Source: an uncultured Collinsella sp.
Lineage (GTDB): Bacteria; Actinomycetota; Coriobacteriia; Coriobacteriales; Coriobacteriaceae
DNA length: 64,000 nucleotides
Direction of reading: 5' to 3'
NCBI GenBank assembly: GCA_902482035.1
Contig: CABSYW010000004.1
Span: forward strand, 10,463 to 74,462
In this document: positions 51,854 to 61,876 of the stretch, piece by piece
Numbering within the stretch: position 1 is the stretch's first letter
Layout: every line of letters begins with the position of its first letter
Translations under genes and position numbers: made by a program
Notes under the pieces: model-generated
What the model was told of the DNA's origin: nothing
The model's database searches: none
The model's input: the letters and a program-made list of their open reading frames with translations, nothing else

Positions 51854-53272
51854 TTAAGCGTCTTTCTTGGCAGTCAGATACTCGATAAACTCGGGACCGA
51901 CGGTCGTAACGTCACCGGCACCCATTGTGAGCAGCAGGTCGCCCTCGCCCACCATCTGCTCGAGCTCCTGATTGAGCTCAAGACGGCTGGAGCAGTACAC
52001 GACCTCCTTGCCAGGATGCTTGGCGCGCACGGTATCGGCGAGCATCTTAGAGGTGACACCCGGAATGGGCATCTCGCCAGCCGAGAACACATCAATCAGC
52101 AGCAGTTTATCGGCATTGGCAAATGCATCGGCAAAGTCGTCGCACAGGGCCTGCAGGCGCGAATAGCGATGCGGCTGGAACACGACGTCGACGTGCTTGT
52201 AGCCCAGCGACGAAGCGGCAGCAAGCGTCGCCTTGATCTCGGTGGGGTGATGGCCGTAATCATCGACCACGGTGATGCCATCGATATCGCCCACGTGGGT
52301 AAAGCGACGGCGGACGCCCTCAAAGCTCGAGAGCGCCTTGGCGGCGGCGTCGATGTCAAGGCCCAGGACATGGGCGACGGTGAGCACCGCCGTGGCGTTG
52401 AGCATGTTGTGGCGACCGGGATTGCTCTTGATCTCCACAGCGTGCTCAGTGCCGTCCTCAAAGCGAACGATAAAGTCGCTCTGGATGCCCTTGACATCCG
52501 GGTGCATGCAGACGATGTCGTTGCTCTCGGCAAAGCCGTAGGAAAGCACGTGACGGCCCGTCGACTTGGCGAGCTCGACCAGATGCGGGTCCTCACCGCA
52601 GACGATGACGGTGCCGTCCTCGCCCACCAGGCTCATGAATTTGGCGAAAGTTGCCTCGATCTCCTCGATACCCGAGTAGTGATCGAGGTGGTCGGCCTCG
52701 ACGTTGGTCACAATGACCACGTTGGGGTTCAGGAACAGGAAGGAGCTGTCGGACTCGTCGGCCTCGGCGACAAAGTAGTCGCCCGAGCCGTTCTTGCCGT
52801 TCGTGTCATAGCCCTCGACGATGCCACCGATCAGGAAGCTCGGATCCAGACCCATGCGGTCGAGCATGGTGGCGCACATCGAAGACGTGGTGGTCTTGCC
52901 ATGCGTGCCGGCAACAGCGACGGTGGTGTAGCCGTGGCCCAAAGCAGAGAGCATCTTGGCACGGGGCCACACGGGAATACCAAGCTCGCGAGCGCGCACG
53001 AGTTCAGGGTTGGACTCCGGAATAGCGGTGGAGACAACAACCACGTCGGGCTTGACCTCGTCGATCGTGGCGGCCTCATGGCCCACATGCACCTTCACAC
53101 CAGCGCGGGTAAGCTGGCGGATATAACGTGACGTCTTAAGGTCGGAGCCGGTAACGGCATAACCGCGCTCGTGCAGAACGAGGGCGATGCCGCTCATGCC
53201 GGCGCCGCCGATACCGATAAAGTGGGCGCTCTTAAACTCGGGCGCGGAGGTTGCAGTCTGGGAATCAGCCAT
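51854..53272 (-). CDS. murC: UDP-N-acetylmuramate-L-alanine ligase
   Basis: 472 residues. N-terminal GIGGAGMSGIALVL, ATP-binding AGTHGKTTTSSM, DDYGHHPTEI near 330, all diagnostic for MurC. Adds L-Ala to UDP-MurNAc. ATG 53272 lies 11 bases after AAGGAG, a long spacing; GTG 53299 is upstream but lacks a site. Confidence 0.96.
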   Translation of the reverse strand: MADSQTATSAPEFKSAHFIGIGGAGMSGIALVLHERGYAVTGSDLKTSRYIRQLTRAGVKVHVGHEAATIDEVKPDVVVVSTAIPESNPELVRARELGIPVWPRAKMLSALGHGYTTVAVAGTHGKTTTSSMCATMLDRMGLDPSFLIGGIVEGYDTNGKNGSGDYFVAEADESDSSFLFLNPNVVIVTNVEADHLDHYSGIEEIEATFAKFMSLVGEDGTVIVCGEDPHLVELAKSTGRHVLSYGFAESNDIVCMHPDVKGIQSDFIVRFEDGTEHAVEIKSNPGRHNMLNATAVLTVAHVLGLDIDAAAKALSSFEGVRRRFTHVGDIDGITVVDDYGHHPTEIKATLAAASSLGYKHVDVVFQPHRYSRLQALCDDFADAFANADKLLLIDVFSAGEMPIPGVTSKMLADTVRAKHPGKEVVYCSSRLELNQELEQMVGEGDLLLTMGAGDVTTVGPEFIEYLTAKKDA

Positions 53273-53369
53273 GTGCTCGTGTACTCCTTGCGTAAACACT
53301 GCCTGTAACCCGTTAACTGTACCGCACCTACCGCATCAGCGCGAGGGCGACCGACGATATCCCGTCTAA

Positions 53370-54485
53370 CTAACGCAAACCCTCTACCGCATCCGCCAGA
53401 AGAGCGGCGGCCCTATCCTGAGCCAGACCACGCGCCGCCTGACGCATGGCGTCGCGCGCCGCCGCGTCATCGACCAGGTGCAGCAGTTCATCGGCAAAGG
53501 CAGAACCGTCGATATCGGCATCGGCGCAGAGCACGCCGGCCCCGGCGTCGACCAGATAACGGGCATTGGTGGTTTGGTGGTCGGCCGTCGCATGCGGATA
53601 CGGCACGAGCACCGAAGGTACGGCGAGCGCAGCGATCTCGGCCACGCTCGATGCGCCCGAACGCGAGAGCACCAAATCGGCAGCAGCCAGCATATCGCCC
53701 ATGTTGTCGATGTAAGACTGGACGCGGTAACGCTTCGCCTCCTCGGGCGTCAGCGCCAAAGCGCGCTCGGTCTCCTCAAAGCCGTCGGCACCCGTCGAAT
53801 GCAACACATAGAGGTTCTTGCGCGAAAGCAGCTCGTTTTTGAGCGAAACCACGCGCTCGTTGAGGTGCTGGGCGCCAAGTGAACCGCCAAAGACGAGCAG
53901 CAGCGTAGCGTCCTCGGGAACGCCAAGTGCCTTGCGGCCGCGAGCGCGATCGCCCTCGATCACCGAGCGACGTACGGGGTTGCCGGTCATGAGCACGTGG
54001 TCAGGGTCACCTTCGCGCTCAAAGACCGAACGCGCTGCCGGCACCGAGATGCACACGCGGGCGGCGTGGGAGTTCATCATCTTGTTGGCCAGGCCCGGAA
54101 CAGAGTTCTGCTCATGCAGCAGATACGGAACGCCCGCGCCCTTGCACCACCCCAGCAGCGGAACCTCGACATAGGCACCAAAACCAATGGCGGCATCGGG
54201 CTTGCCGACCTTTGAGAAATGACTGGCGAGCGCACGCTTGGCTTTGTTGACACGCCACAGCGAGGTCAGCGCCGTCCAAGGACGGGAGCGGTCGAAGCCC
54301 GTGACCGTAATGGGCACAAAATCAAACCCAGCCTCGGGGACCAGACGACCCTCGAGCTTGCGCGACTGGCCCACGAACACAACGTGGTGGCCACGGTCAC
54401 GCAGCTCTTCGGCCAAGGCGAGCGCGGGGTTGATGTGCCCTGCCGTGCCGCCGGCTGCAATAGCAACGGTCATTTTATCGGTCAT
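53370..54485 (-). CDS. murG: UDP-GlcNAc-lipid I transferase MurG
   Basis: 371 residues. N-terminal AIAAGGTAGHINPALALAEELRDRGH and a C-terminal donor site with SRSGASSVAEIAALAVPSVLVPYPHATADHQT. Makes lipid II at the inner membrane face. ATG 54485 (AAGGGA) overlaps the end of ftsW by 11 bases. Confidence 0.96.
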   Translation of the reverse strand: MTDKMTVAIAAGGTAGHINPALALAEELRDRGHHVVFVGQSRKLEGRLVPEAGFDFVPITVTGFDRSRPWTALTSLWRVNKAKRALASHFSKVGKPDAAIGFGAYVEVPLLGWCKGAGVPYLLHEQNSVPGLANKMMNSHAARVCISVPAARSVFEREGDPDHVLMTGNPVRRSVIEGDRARGRKALGVPEDATLLLVFGGSLGAQHLNERVVSLKNELLSRKNLYVLHSTGADGFEETERALALTPEEAKRYRVQSYIDNMGDMLAAADLVLSRSGASSVAEIAALAVPSVLVPYPHATADHQTTNARYLVDAGAGVLCADADIDGSAFADELLHLVDDAAARDAMRQAARGLAQDRAAALLADAVEGLR

Positions 54486-55995
54486 GGTAGTCCCTTCGTA
54501 CACGCGGTCCCTGGCCGTCGGTACGCAGACGCGCCGACGGGTCTGAGTTCAAATCGATTCGATTATATCCGCCGCCCGCATTGCGAGGAGTGGGGCGCTG
54601 AGGACGACCTTGCGGCGCCGTTCGCTGACGCGGGCGGGCTGCGGGGTCGGTCGCAGAGCCATCCAGGACGGTAAAACCGTTACGCGAAGATCGCTCGCCG
54701 CGCACGTGGGGCACGCCGGCGGTACTCTCATCCATAACGGCAAAGCTCTCACGGCGGCGGTCATACTCATCGCGGCGGGCGCTCTCGTACGAAACGCGCA
54801 GGATCAACCCGGCAAGCATGAGCGACACAATAATCGACGAACCGCCGTAGCTAATAAACGGCAACGGTTTGCCCGTCATGGGAAACACGTTGAGGATGCC
54901 CAGCGCGTTAATCAAAAACTGCACTGCGAGAATGACCGCGGAGCCAGACGCCATGAGCGCGCCCCGACGATCGGTCGCCTGCTCGGCAATGCGAAACGCC
55001 GAGTAGATCAGCATCGCAAACACCAAGAAGAACAGCACGGTTCCGACAAAACCGACTTCCTCGCCAATGATGGCCAAGATGTAGTCGTTGTGTGCCTCGG
55101 GCAGATACGAGTACTTCATGGTTGAGTTGCCGATGCCACGGCCGAACAGACCGCCCGAGGCAAAGGCCATGATGGCAAGCGTGGCCTGATAGCCGTCACC
55201 ATACTCGTCGGCCCAAGGGTTCAAGGCAACCTGAATACGCACCATACGGTATGGCTCTGCGACAAGCGCAATCACGATCACGAGAATGCCGAAGATTAGC
55301 ACGCCGATGATAAATCTGGGGTCGAGACCCGCAAACAACGCCATGCACATGAGGGTCAACAGGATGATCAGGACAGTACCGAAATCGGGCTGGATAAAGA
55401 TCAGAAAGAGCGAAATGCCCAGGTAGATGCCCATCTTGCGAAGGAATTCGTTGATGTTGCCACCGGGCGAAAAGAAGCGATCAAGCATGATGGCCGAATA
55501 CGCAATGGCAAATGGCTTTAAAAACTCGGAAGGCTGGAACTGAATACCGGCGATGTTGAGCCAGCGCGTGGCGCCGCGGCTGCCGCTGCCCACCAAGAAC
55601 ACCAGAAGCAGTAGCCCTATCATGCCGATAAGGAAGATCCTGAGCACATCCTCCCCAAACCAGCTGTCCGGCAAAACGCGCACGATGGCAATCAGCGCCA
55701 GAACACCGACCACGGCAAACGCGGCCTGTCGACCCAGAAAAAACGTCGCCGAGCCATTCTCGTGCAGCGCCTCGACCGAAGACGCCGAGTACACCATCAG
55801 CAGGCCAAAGCATACCAAGGTAAACAAGCAGGCCATGAATATCAAACGGGGACGCATGATACGGGCGGGAACGCCGGCAATATAGCGTTCGCTAAACGAC
55901 TGCCCGCCGCGGCCGGAACGCGGTGTGGTGCGACGTGAGGAAGCACGGTCCGAGTCGGGCCTCCTCATACCTTGTCGGGGGCTCTCCTCTCTCAC
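54475..55995 (-). CDS. ftsW: Peptidoglycan glycosyltransferase FtsW (SEDS)
   Basis: 506 residues with about ten transmembrane helices. SEDS signatures include QPSEFLKPFAI, QPDFGTVLIILL and GKPLPFISYGGSS. Polymerises septal glycan with FtsI. An Arg/Ser-rich N-tail (about 40 residues) and ~110-residue disordered C-tail are extra. GTG 55995, with AGGGG at 5 bases and 9 bases after murD, is the likely start; ATG 55968 has a poor site. Confidence 0.94.
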   Translation of the reverse strand: MREESPRQGMRRPDSDRASSRRTTPRSGRGGQSFSERYIAGVPARIMRPRLIFMACLFTLVCFGLLMVYSASSVEALHENGSATFFLGRQAAFAVVGVLALIAIVRVLPDSWFGEDVLRIFLIGMIGLLLLVFLVGSGSRGATRWLNIAGIQFQPSEFLKPFAIAYSAIMLDRFFSPGGNINEFLRKMGIYLGISLFLIFIQPDFGTVLIILLTLMCMALFAGLDPRFIIGVLIFGILVIVIALVAEPYRMVRIQVALNPWADEYGDGYQATLAIMAFASGGLFGRGIGNSTMKYSYLPEAHNDYILAIIGEEVGFVGTVLFFLVFAMLIYSAFRIAEQATDRRGALMASGSAVILAVQFLINALGILNVFPMTGKPLPFISYGGSSIIVSLMLAGLILRVSYESARRDEYDRRRESFAVMDESTAGVPHVRGERSSRNGFTVLDGSATDPAARPRQRTAPQGRPQRPTPRNAGGGYNRIDLNSDPSARLRTDGQGPRVRRDYHDR

Positions 55996-56003
55996 CGCAA
56001 CCC

Positions 56004-57410
56004 CTATTCCATTTGTGATTTCGCTGTAGCGGCAAGCTGAGCCACGTAGTCCTTAAACACGCGGCCGCGCTCCTCATAGCCCGAGAACTCATCGAACGAA
56101 GAGCAGGCAGGAGAAAGTAAGATCACGTCACCACGGCTCGAAAGCGAACGGGCAACGTCCACGGCGTCGCGCAGGTCATCCGCCTGGGCGATATCCACAT
56201 CGCCATCGACATCAGCCTCGTCCATAGCGGCGGTGAAGCGCTCGCGCGCATCGCCAAAGCAGACGACCGAGCGCACGTTGTCCATAACGACGCGCGCGAA
56301 GTCCGTGAGCGGCGTGCCCTTATCGTGGCCGCCGAGCAGCAAGATCACGTCGTCATCGGGAAATGCCGTCAGTGCCTTCTCGACCGCATCGGTGTTAGTC
56401 GCCTTGGAATCGTTGACGTAGCGCACGCCGTCAATCTCGCCACACGGCTCCACGCGGTGCTCGAGCGGCTGGAACGAGGCCAGACCGCGGCAGACACCGT
56501 CGACATCGGCACCGACTGCCAAGGCAGCCGTGGCAGCGCACAGGGCATTGATAACATTGTGATGGCCCGAGATCTTGAGCTCGGATGTAGCGATGAGCGG
56601 GGTCTCGACACCCTTCAGACGCACGATCATCTTGCCATCGCGCACAAAGGCGGCATCCTCGCCCTCAGGCTCGTCAAAGGCAACCTTGCAGATGCGACGA
56701 CCCGGCGTGTAGATGTACTCATCGAACTCGTGAATGCCGGCGTCTTCGACGTCGACAACCACCAGATCGTCATCGACCATATTGTCAAACAGTTTGATCT
56801 TGGCAAGCGCATAGTTCTTATGGCTCTTATGCCAGCCCAAGTGGTCGGGAGTGATGTTGAGCAGCACCGCCACGCGGGGGTGGAGCTCGGTTGTCGTAGC
56901 AATCTGATAGCTCGAGAGCTCAGCCACAAACCACTCGTTGTGGGCTCGGCCGTCAATCTCGTTGACCGGCGGCTCGCCGATGTTGCCGACAGCAACGCTG
57001 GCCTCGCCGGCAGCCTTAAGCAGATAATCAGTCAGCGACGTGGTGGTCGTCTTGCCGTTGGTGCCCGTGATGGCAATCCAGTTATCGGGCGACAGGCGAT
57101 AGGCAAACTCGGGCTCACCCATAATCTGGGCGGCATGCTCGCGCCCAGCCTTAAAGAAGCCCGAGAACTCCGAGATGCCCGGGCACGTCACGCATACGTC
57201 ATAGGCGCCCTCGACCTGTTCGGTCCCATAGACAAACGACGCACCAGCAGCCTCGAGCGCACGCGTGGCGTCATTGGGCTCAGAGGTGCCACCGCCATAC
57301 ACGGTAACGGCGCTTACGCGCTCGGGATGTGCCAGCGCCCAGCGGGCAACATCGAGACCGGATTTGCCCTGACCCAAAACGAGCAGGCTAAAGACATCAG
57401 CAAGAGGCAT
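56004..57410 (-). CDS. murD: UDP-N-acetylmuramoylalanine-D-glutamate ligase
   Basis: 468 residues. ATP-binding ITGTNGKTTTTSL, substrate region RVAVLLNITPDHLGWHKS, and VNDSKATNTDAVEKAL. Adds D-Glu. Nine bases after mraY; the ribosome-binding site (AGTGG) is weak, suggesting coupling. Confidence 0.96.
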   Translation of the reverse strand: MPLADVFSLLVLGQGKSGLDVARWALAHPERVSAVTVYGGGTSEPNDATRALEAAGASFVYGTEQVEGAYDVCVTCPGISEFSGFFKAGREHAAQIMGEPEFAYRLSPDNWIAITGTNGKTTTTSLTDYLLKAAGEASVAVGNIGEPPVNEIDGRAHNEWFVAELSSYQIATTTELHPRVAVLLNITPDHLGWHKSHKNYALAKIKLFDNMVDDDLVVVDVEDAGIHEFDEYIYTPGRRICKVAFDEPEGEDAAFVRDGKMIVRLKGVETPLIATSELKISGHHNVINALCAATAALAVGADVDGVCRGLASFQPLEHRVEPCGEIDGVRYVNDSKATNTDAVEKALTAFPDDDVILLLGGHDKGTPLTDFARVVMDNVRSVVCFGDARERFTAAMDEADVDGDVDIAQADDLRDAVDVARSLSSRGDVILLSPACSSFDEFSGYEERGRVFKDYVAQLAATAKSQME

Positions 57411-57419
57411 GAAAGACCA

Positions 57420-58439
57420 CTATCCCAACTGGAAGAACAGAGCAAGGCCAACGGCACCGAAGGCCGCAGCGATAATCCAAAAACGGATGACGACCTTGGT
57501 CTCGGCCCAGCCCTTCTTTTCGAAATGATGATGGATGGGCGCCATAAGGAAGACGCGCTTGTGCGTAAAGTGGAAGTAGACAACCTGAATCATGACCGAC
57601 AGGGTCTCAACGATAAACAGGCCGCCGATGATGAGGGAGACGACCTCGGTGTTGGTCATGATGGACGTGCAGGCAAACGCGGCGCCCAGGGCAAGCGAGC
57701 CGGTATCGCCCATAAAGATGCTCGCCGGATAGCAGTTGAACCACAGAAAGCCCAAGCAGGCACCGGCACACGCGGTGCAGAAGATGGACAGGTTCACGTC
57801 TCCGTGCAAAAACGCCATGGCAGCCATGGCGAGCATGGCAATCATGGAGGTGCCGCCAGCAAGACCGTCAAGGCCATCGGTCAGGTTCACGGCATTAGAA
57901 AGACCGGCGATCATCAGCCAGCAAAAGACAATGTAAAGCCACGGGAACGAAAGGCCACAGATGGTGGTCGAAAGAACACCGAGGTCAATCGTCAGGCCGC
58001 CGGGAAAACGAATCTCGGGGGCGACGCCGCACCAGTTGACGGCAAGTACCGTAAAGGTGACACAGATAATGGTTAGGCCGATCATCTTGGCATGGGGCGT
58101 CAGACCGAGCGAGCGCCCATGCGTAACGGAGGTCAGGTCGTCGATCAGGCCCAGCACGCCGGTCGCCAGCGTGGCGAGCAGCACGAGCACGAGCTCGGTG
58201 GTGAGCTTGCCCATCAGCAGGCAGGTCAGCGAGATCGCGACGAGGATGACAACGCCACCCATGGTGGGCGTTCCCTGCTTAACCAAATGACGCTTGGGGC
58301 CGTCGGCACGAACCTGCTGGCCGATACCCTCGACCTTGAGCAGCTTGATCCACCACGGCATGAGCAGCAGCGCAATGGCAGCGGCGATGCCAAGCCCCAA
58401 AAAAGCCTGATACGTTGGATACGAGGGATTGCCGAACAT
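57420..58439 (-). CDS. mraY: Phospho-MurNAc-pentapeptide transferase MraY
   Basis: 339-residue membrane enzyme forming lipid I. Family motifs: GTPTMGGVVIL, LIDDLTSV, NLTDGLDGLAGG and HHHFEKKGW. It starts three bases after the murF stop (TAG CCC ATG) with no strong site of its own. Confidence 0.97.
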   Translation of the reverse strand: MFGNPSYPTYQAFLGLGIAAAIALLLMPWWIKLLKVEGIGQQVRADGPKRHLVKQGTPTMGGVVILVAISLTCLLMGKLTTELVLVLLATLATGVLGLIDDLTSVTHGRSLGLTPHAKMIGLTIICVTFTVLAVNWCGVAPEIRFPGGLTIDLGVLSTTICGLSFPWLYIVFCWLMIAGLSNAVNLTDGLDGLAGGTSMIAMLAMAAMAFLHGDVNLSIFCTACAGACLGFLWFNCYPASIFMGDTGSLALGAAFACTSIMTNTEVVSLIIGGLFIVETLSVMIQVVYFHFTHKRVFLMAPIHHHFEKKGWAETKVVIRFWIIAAAFGAVGLALFFQLG

Positions 58440-58442
58440 GGG

Positions 58443-59867
58443 CTAGCACACACCTTCCACAAAGCGGTCGAGCTCAACAAAGCGGGAACCCTTGACCAGT
58501 ACAACATCATGTTTTTCAAGCGCGCCGCCCATGCGGTCGAGCACCTGCTGATAATCGGAGAACACCTGGATGCGGTCCTCGTCCATGCCCATCATGCGCG
58601 CGGCATCGGCCATAAGCTGGGCCAGCTCACCACCCACGCACGCCAGCATGTCGAGCTTCTTGGCGGCGGCATAGGCGCCCACGAGCTCATGCATGCGAGG
58701 AGCCTCATCGCCCATCTCGCCCATCTCGCCCAGGATCGCCATACGAGACCCCGTGCACGAAAGCGAGCACAGCAGATCGAGGCCAGCAGCCATGGATTCG
58801 GCACTGGCGTTATAGGAATCGTCAATGACGCGGGCGCCGCTCTTGGCGCGCTTGATCTCCTGGCGGTGACCGGTGATCGTGAGGCCTCCAAAGGCAGCAT
58901 CGATCTGCTCGGGCGTCACGCCCAGGCGATAGGCAACTGCGGCGGCCTTAACGGCATTTGGGACGGACTGCACGCCGGGGATGGCAAGCATGGTATCGGT
59001 CGTCTCACCCTGGCCGAAATCGAGCGTAAAGACCGGACGGCCCTCGTCATCAACACGAATGTCGCGGGCACGGACCTCATCATCGTCCGAGACGCCGGCC
59101 AGCATCACGTCGATACCAGCAGGCTGGGCGAACGTATCGCGAATGAACGGCGTAAAGTCGTCCTCGCCGCCCAAAACCAGCAGCGGCAAGAAGTCGCCGG
59201 CGGCGCACATACCCTGGACAATCTCGGCCTTAGCGCGGGCGATGTTCTCGCGGCTGCCCAAAATGCCGATGTGAGAGGTACCAATCTTGCTCACGATGGC
59301 AAGGTTGGGATTGGCGGACTTGGACAGGCGCTCAATCTCGTGGAAATGGTTCATGCCCATCTCGAGCACCAGGACCTCGGTATCGGTCGGAGCGGAAAGC
59401 ACCGTGAGCGGCATGCCGATCAGGTTATTGAAATTGCCCTTGGTGGCCCAGACACGATAGCGCTTGGCGAGCACGGCGGCGAGCACGTCCTTGGTCGTCG
59501 TCTTGCCGATGGAACCGGTAATGCCAACGACCAGGCAGCCAAGCTCCAGGCGATACGTGTGCGCCAAACGCAGCAGAAACTCCTCGGGATCATCGGTCAG
59601 CAGGATGGCGCACCCCTTGTCCTGCGCCATCGAGACCAGCTCGGCCTCGGGCTCACGCGTCATCACGACGGCGCCGGCACCCGACTGGACGGCACGGGAA
59701 GCAAAGTCATTGCCGTCGACGTTCTCACCGGGAAAGGCGACGAAAATCGTCCCCTCCTCGACCTGGCGCGAGTCGATAACGCACCCGCGGCATACCCGAT
59801 CGGCTTCTCCCGTCACGGTTCGGGCCCCTGTTGCGGCCGCGAGGTTGTTGACGGCGATCTCTATCAT
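58443..59867 (-). CDS. murF: UDP-MurNAc-tripeptide D-Ala-D-Ala ligase
   Basis: 474 residues. ATP site GITGSIGKTTTKD, ATKGNFNNLIGMPLTVL, and RVIDDSYNASAESM. Adds D-Ala-D-Ala. GGGGAG precedes ATG 59867. It directly follows ftsI (126-base gap), where murE would normally be; no murE-like sequence lies in between. Confidence 0.95.
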   Translation of the reverse strand: MIEIAVNNLAAATGARTVTGEADRVCRGCVIDSRQVEEGTIFVAFPGENVDGNDFASRAVQSGAGAVVMTREPEAELVSMAQDKGCAILLTDDPEEFLLRLAHTYRLELGCLVVGITGSIGKTTTKDVLAAVLAKRYRVWATKGNFNNLIGMPLTVLSAPTDTEVLVLEMGMNHFHEIERLSKSANPNLAIVSKIGTSHIGILGSRENIARAKAEIVQGMCAAGDFLPLLVLGGEDDFTPFIRDTFAQPAGIDVMLAGVSDDDEVRARDIRVDDEGRPVFTLDFGQGETTDTMLAIPGVQSVPNAVKAAAVAYRLGVTPEQIDAAFGGLTITGHRQEIKRAKSGARVIDDSYNASAESMAAGLDLLCSLSCTGSRMAILGEMGEMGDEAPRMHELVGAYAAAKKLDMLACVGGELAQLMADAARMMGMDEDRIQVFSDYQQVLDRMGGALEKHDVVLVKGSRFVELDRFVEGVC

Positions 59868-59993
59868 TGCAGCTCCCCTGTAAACCTAATAATGCTATCG
59901 GCGTATTGTATCCCAGCGCCGCACATGCGTGGTGCAGGGCATGTGAACACCCTCATATGGGACAACAAACCACGCCCCAAAGATTGTAACCCC

Positions 59994-61859
59994 CTACTTC
60001 GTGTGCGGGATACCCAGCACGTCGAGCGCGTTGGCCATAATGGACTGGAACGGCACCGCAGCGGCATCTGAGCCGCTCGGCGTTCCGTCGAGCGTGATAT
60101 AGCACAGCACCTTGGGCGATTGTGCCGGTGCAAAGCCCATAAAGGACGACATGTAGTTCTCCTTGAGGTAGCCGCCGTTCTCGTCGGCACGTTCGGCCGT
60201 ACCGGTCTTACCCGCCACGTCATAGCCGTCAACCGCGCCGCCAACGCCCGTTCCCTCGGACACGACCGTCTGCATGCACGATGTCACCTGGGATGCGGCG
60301 TCCTCCGAAATCGCGCGCTCGCCTTCACCCCAGTCCTTCTCGTCGCCTTTGCTGGACTTATAGAAGTGCGGTGTCATCATCACACCGCCGTTGGCGATGC
60401 CGCCCACGGCACGTGCGATCTCAATCGGCGAGACGGACAGTGCCTGTCCAAAGCTCATCGAGCCCAGCGTGGCGCCGTCATACTGGTCACGCTCCTTGAC
60501 GATACCCAGGCTCTCGCCCGGAAAATCTACACCGGAGCTATGACCGATGCCCCACTTGTCCACATAGGCGGCAAAGTCGTCGGCACCGATCTTGCGCCCC
60601 ACCAGGACAAAGCCCACGTTGGACGAACGGCGCATCATCTCGCGCACATCCATGGTCATGGCGTAGTCGCGCTTGTCAGCATCGGTGACGGTATCGTCGC
60701 CCACCTTGATGCTCGCCGGCACCTCAAACGACGTACTCGATCGCACGACGCCCAAGTCGAAGCCGGCGCCCGCCACGAGCGTCTTAAAGACCGAGCCGGG
60801 CTCGTAGGCGTCGGTGACCAGGCGCAAGTTCATATCCTCGGTCTTGGCGTTCTCCAGATCGGTCTGGTCGTAGGTCGGGTACGAGCAGGCTGCCAAGATC
60901 TCGCCTGTCGTAGGATCGGTGACCAGCGCCGAGCCGTTCTTGGCCTTAGTCTTCTCAACTGCCTCTGCCAGGGCATCCTCGGCCGCACGCTGGATATTGA
61001 CGTCGAGCGTCGTCACGATATCAACGCCGTCGACCGCAGCCACCTTTTTATAGGCACCGCCCGCGATATAGCTGCCGTCCCTCGCGCGCTCGCGTACGAG
61101 AGAACCATTCGTACCGGTCAGAAGCTTGTTGTATTGCTTTTCGAGACCCGTCAAGCCGTCGTTGTCCACATTCACTACGCCCAGCACCTGCGATGCCAGA
61201 TTGCCGTATGGATATACGCGCTTCATGGCCTGCTCAAAAAGCACGCCGGGCAGGTTCTTCTTCTCCAGCGCCGCAGCATCGTCTTCGTCCACCTGGCGCT
61301 TGATATACACCCAGGTGCCATCGGACTCAACGAGCTTGCGGCAGGTCTTTTTATCGATTCCAGTTGCCTTGACCAGCGCCGACACCGTCTTGTCAACATC
61401 CTCGACAAGTTGCGGGTTCACGGCGATGTTGCGACATTCGACCGACGACGCCAGCACGTTACCATTGCGGTCGTAGACGGTGCCACGTTTGGCATAGAGG
61501 GTCTGCGCAAGCAGGCGGCGCGCATCGGCACGCTCGCGCAGTTTATCGGCTTCGACAATTTGATAGTCGGCAAGGCGAAAGACGCCCAAGCCCAAGCCAA
61601 GCCCGATGAAGCCCATGACGGCTTTGCGGCGAGGCAGAGGCGCGCCTGTGAGCCATTCGGTCGACGAACTCTTGCGCGACCTGGTGTTATGCACTTGAGG
61701 GCCGCCCGAGCCGCGAAGTCGCGACGCCGGGTCATTGCCACGGGACTGCCCGGCGTTGTAAGATTGCCGACCCGTTCCTTGATAACCAGAACGTCCCCGC
61801 GACGAGGGACGTCCAGAACCGCGGCCCCCATCGGACCCGCGGCGATAGTCATTTGTCAT
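59994..61859 (-). CDS. ftsI: Septal peptidoglycan transpeptidase FtsI (PBP2B-type)
   Basis: 621 residues. Disordered Gly/Ser/Arg N-tail (1-70), a transmembrane helix (about 80-98), PBP dimerisation domain, then transpeptidase motifs: SVFK (nucleophile Ser356), SSN (412-414) and KTG near 560. Crosslinks septal wall with FtsW. ATG 61859 lies 17 bases after the ftsL-like stop. No PASTA domain is visible. Confidence 0.95.
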   Translation of the reverse strand: MTNDYRRGSDGGRGSGRPSSRGRSGYQGTGRQSYNAGQSRGNDPASRLRGSGGPQVHNTRSRKSSSTEWLTGAPLPRRKAVMGFIGLGLGLGVFRLADYQIVEADKLRERADARRLLAQTLYAKRGTVYDRNGNVLASSVECRNIAVNPQLVEDVDKTVSALVKATGIDKKTCRKLVESDGTWVYIKRQVDEDDAAALEKKNLPGVLFEQAMKRVYPYGNLASQVLGVVNVDNDGLTGLEKQYNKLLTGTNGSLVRERARDGSYIAGGAYKKVAAVDGVDIVTTLDVNIQRAAEDALAEAVEKTKAKNGSALVTDPTTGEILAACSYPTYDQTDLENAKTEDMNLRLVTDAYEPGSVFKTLVAGAGFDLGVVRSSTSFEVPASIKVGDDTVTDADKRDYAMTMDVREMMRRSSNVGFVLVGRKIGADDFAAYVDKWGIGHSSGVDFPGESLGIVKERDQYDGATLGSMSFGQALSVSPIEIARAVGGIANGGVMMTPHFYKSSKGDEKDWGEGERAISEDAASQVTSCMQTVVSEGTGVGGAVDGYDVAGKTGTAERADENGGYLKENYMSSFMGFAPAQSPKVLCYITLDGTPSGSDAAAVPFQSIMANALDVLGIPHTK

Positions 61860-61876
61860 ACTCAGCTACCGTCTTG

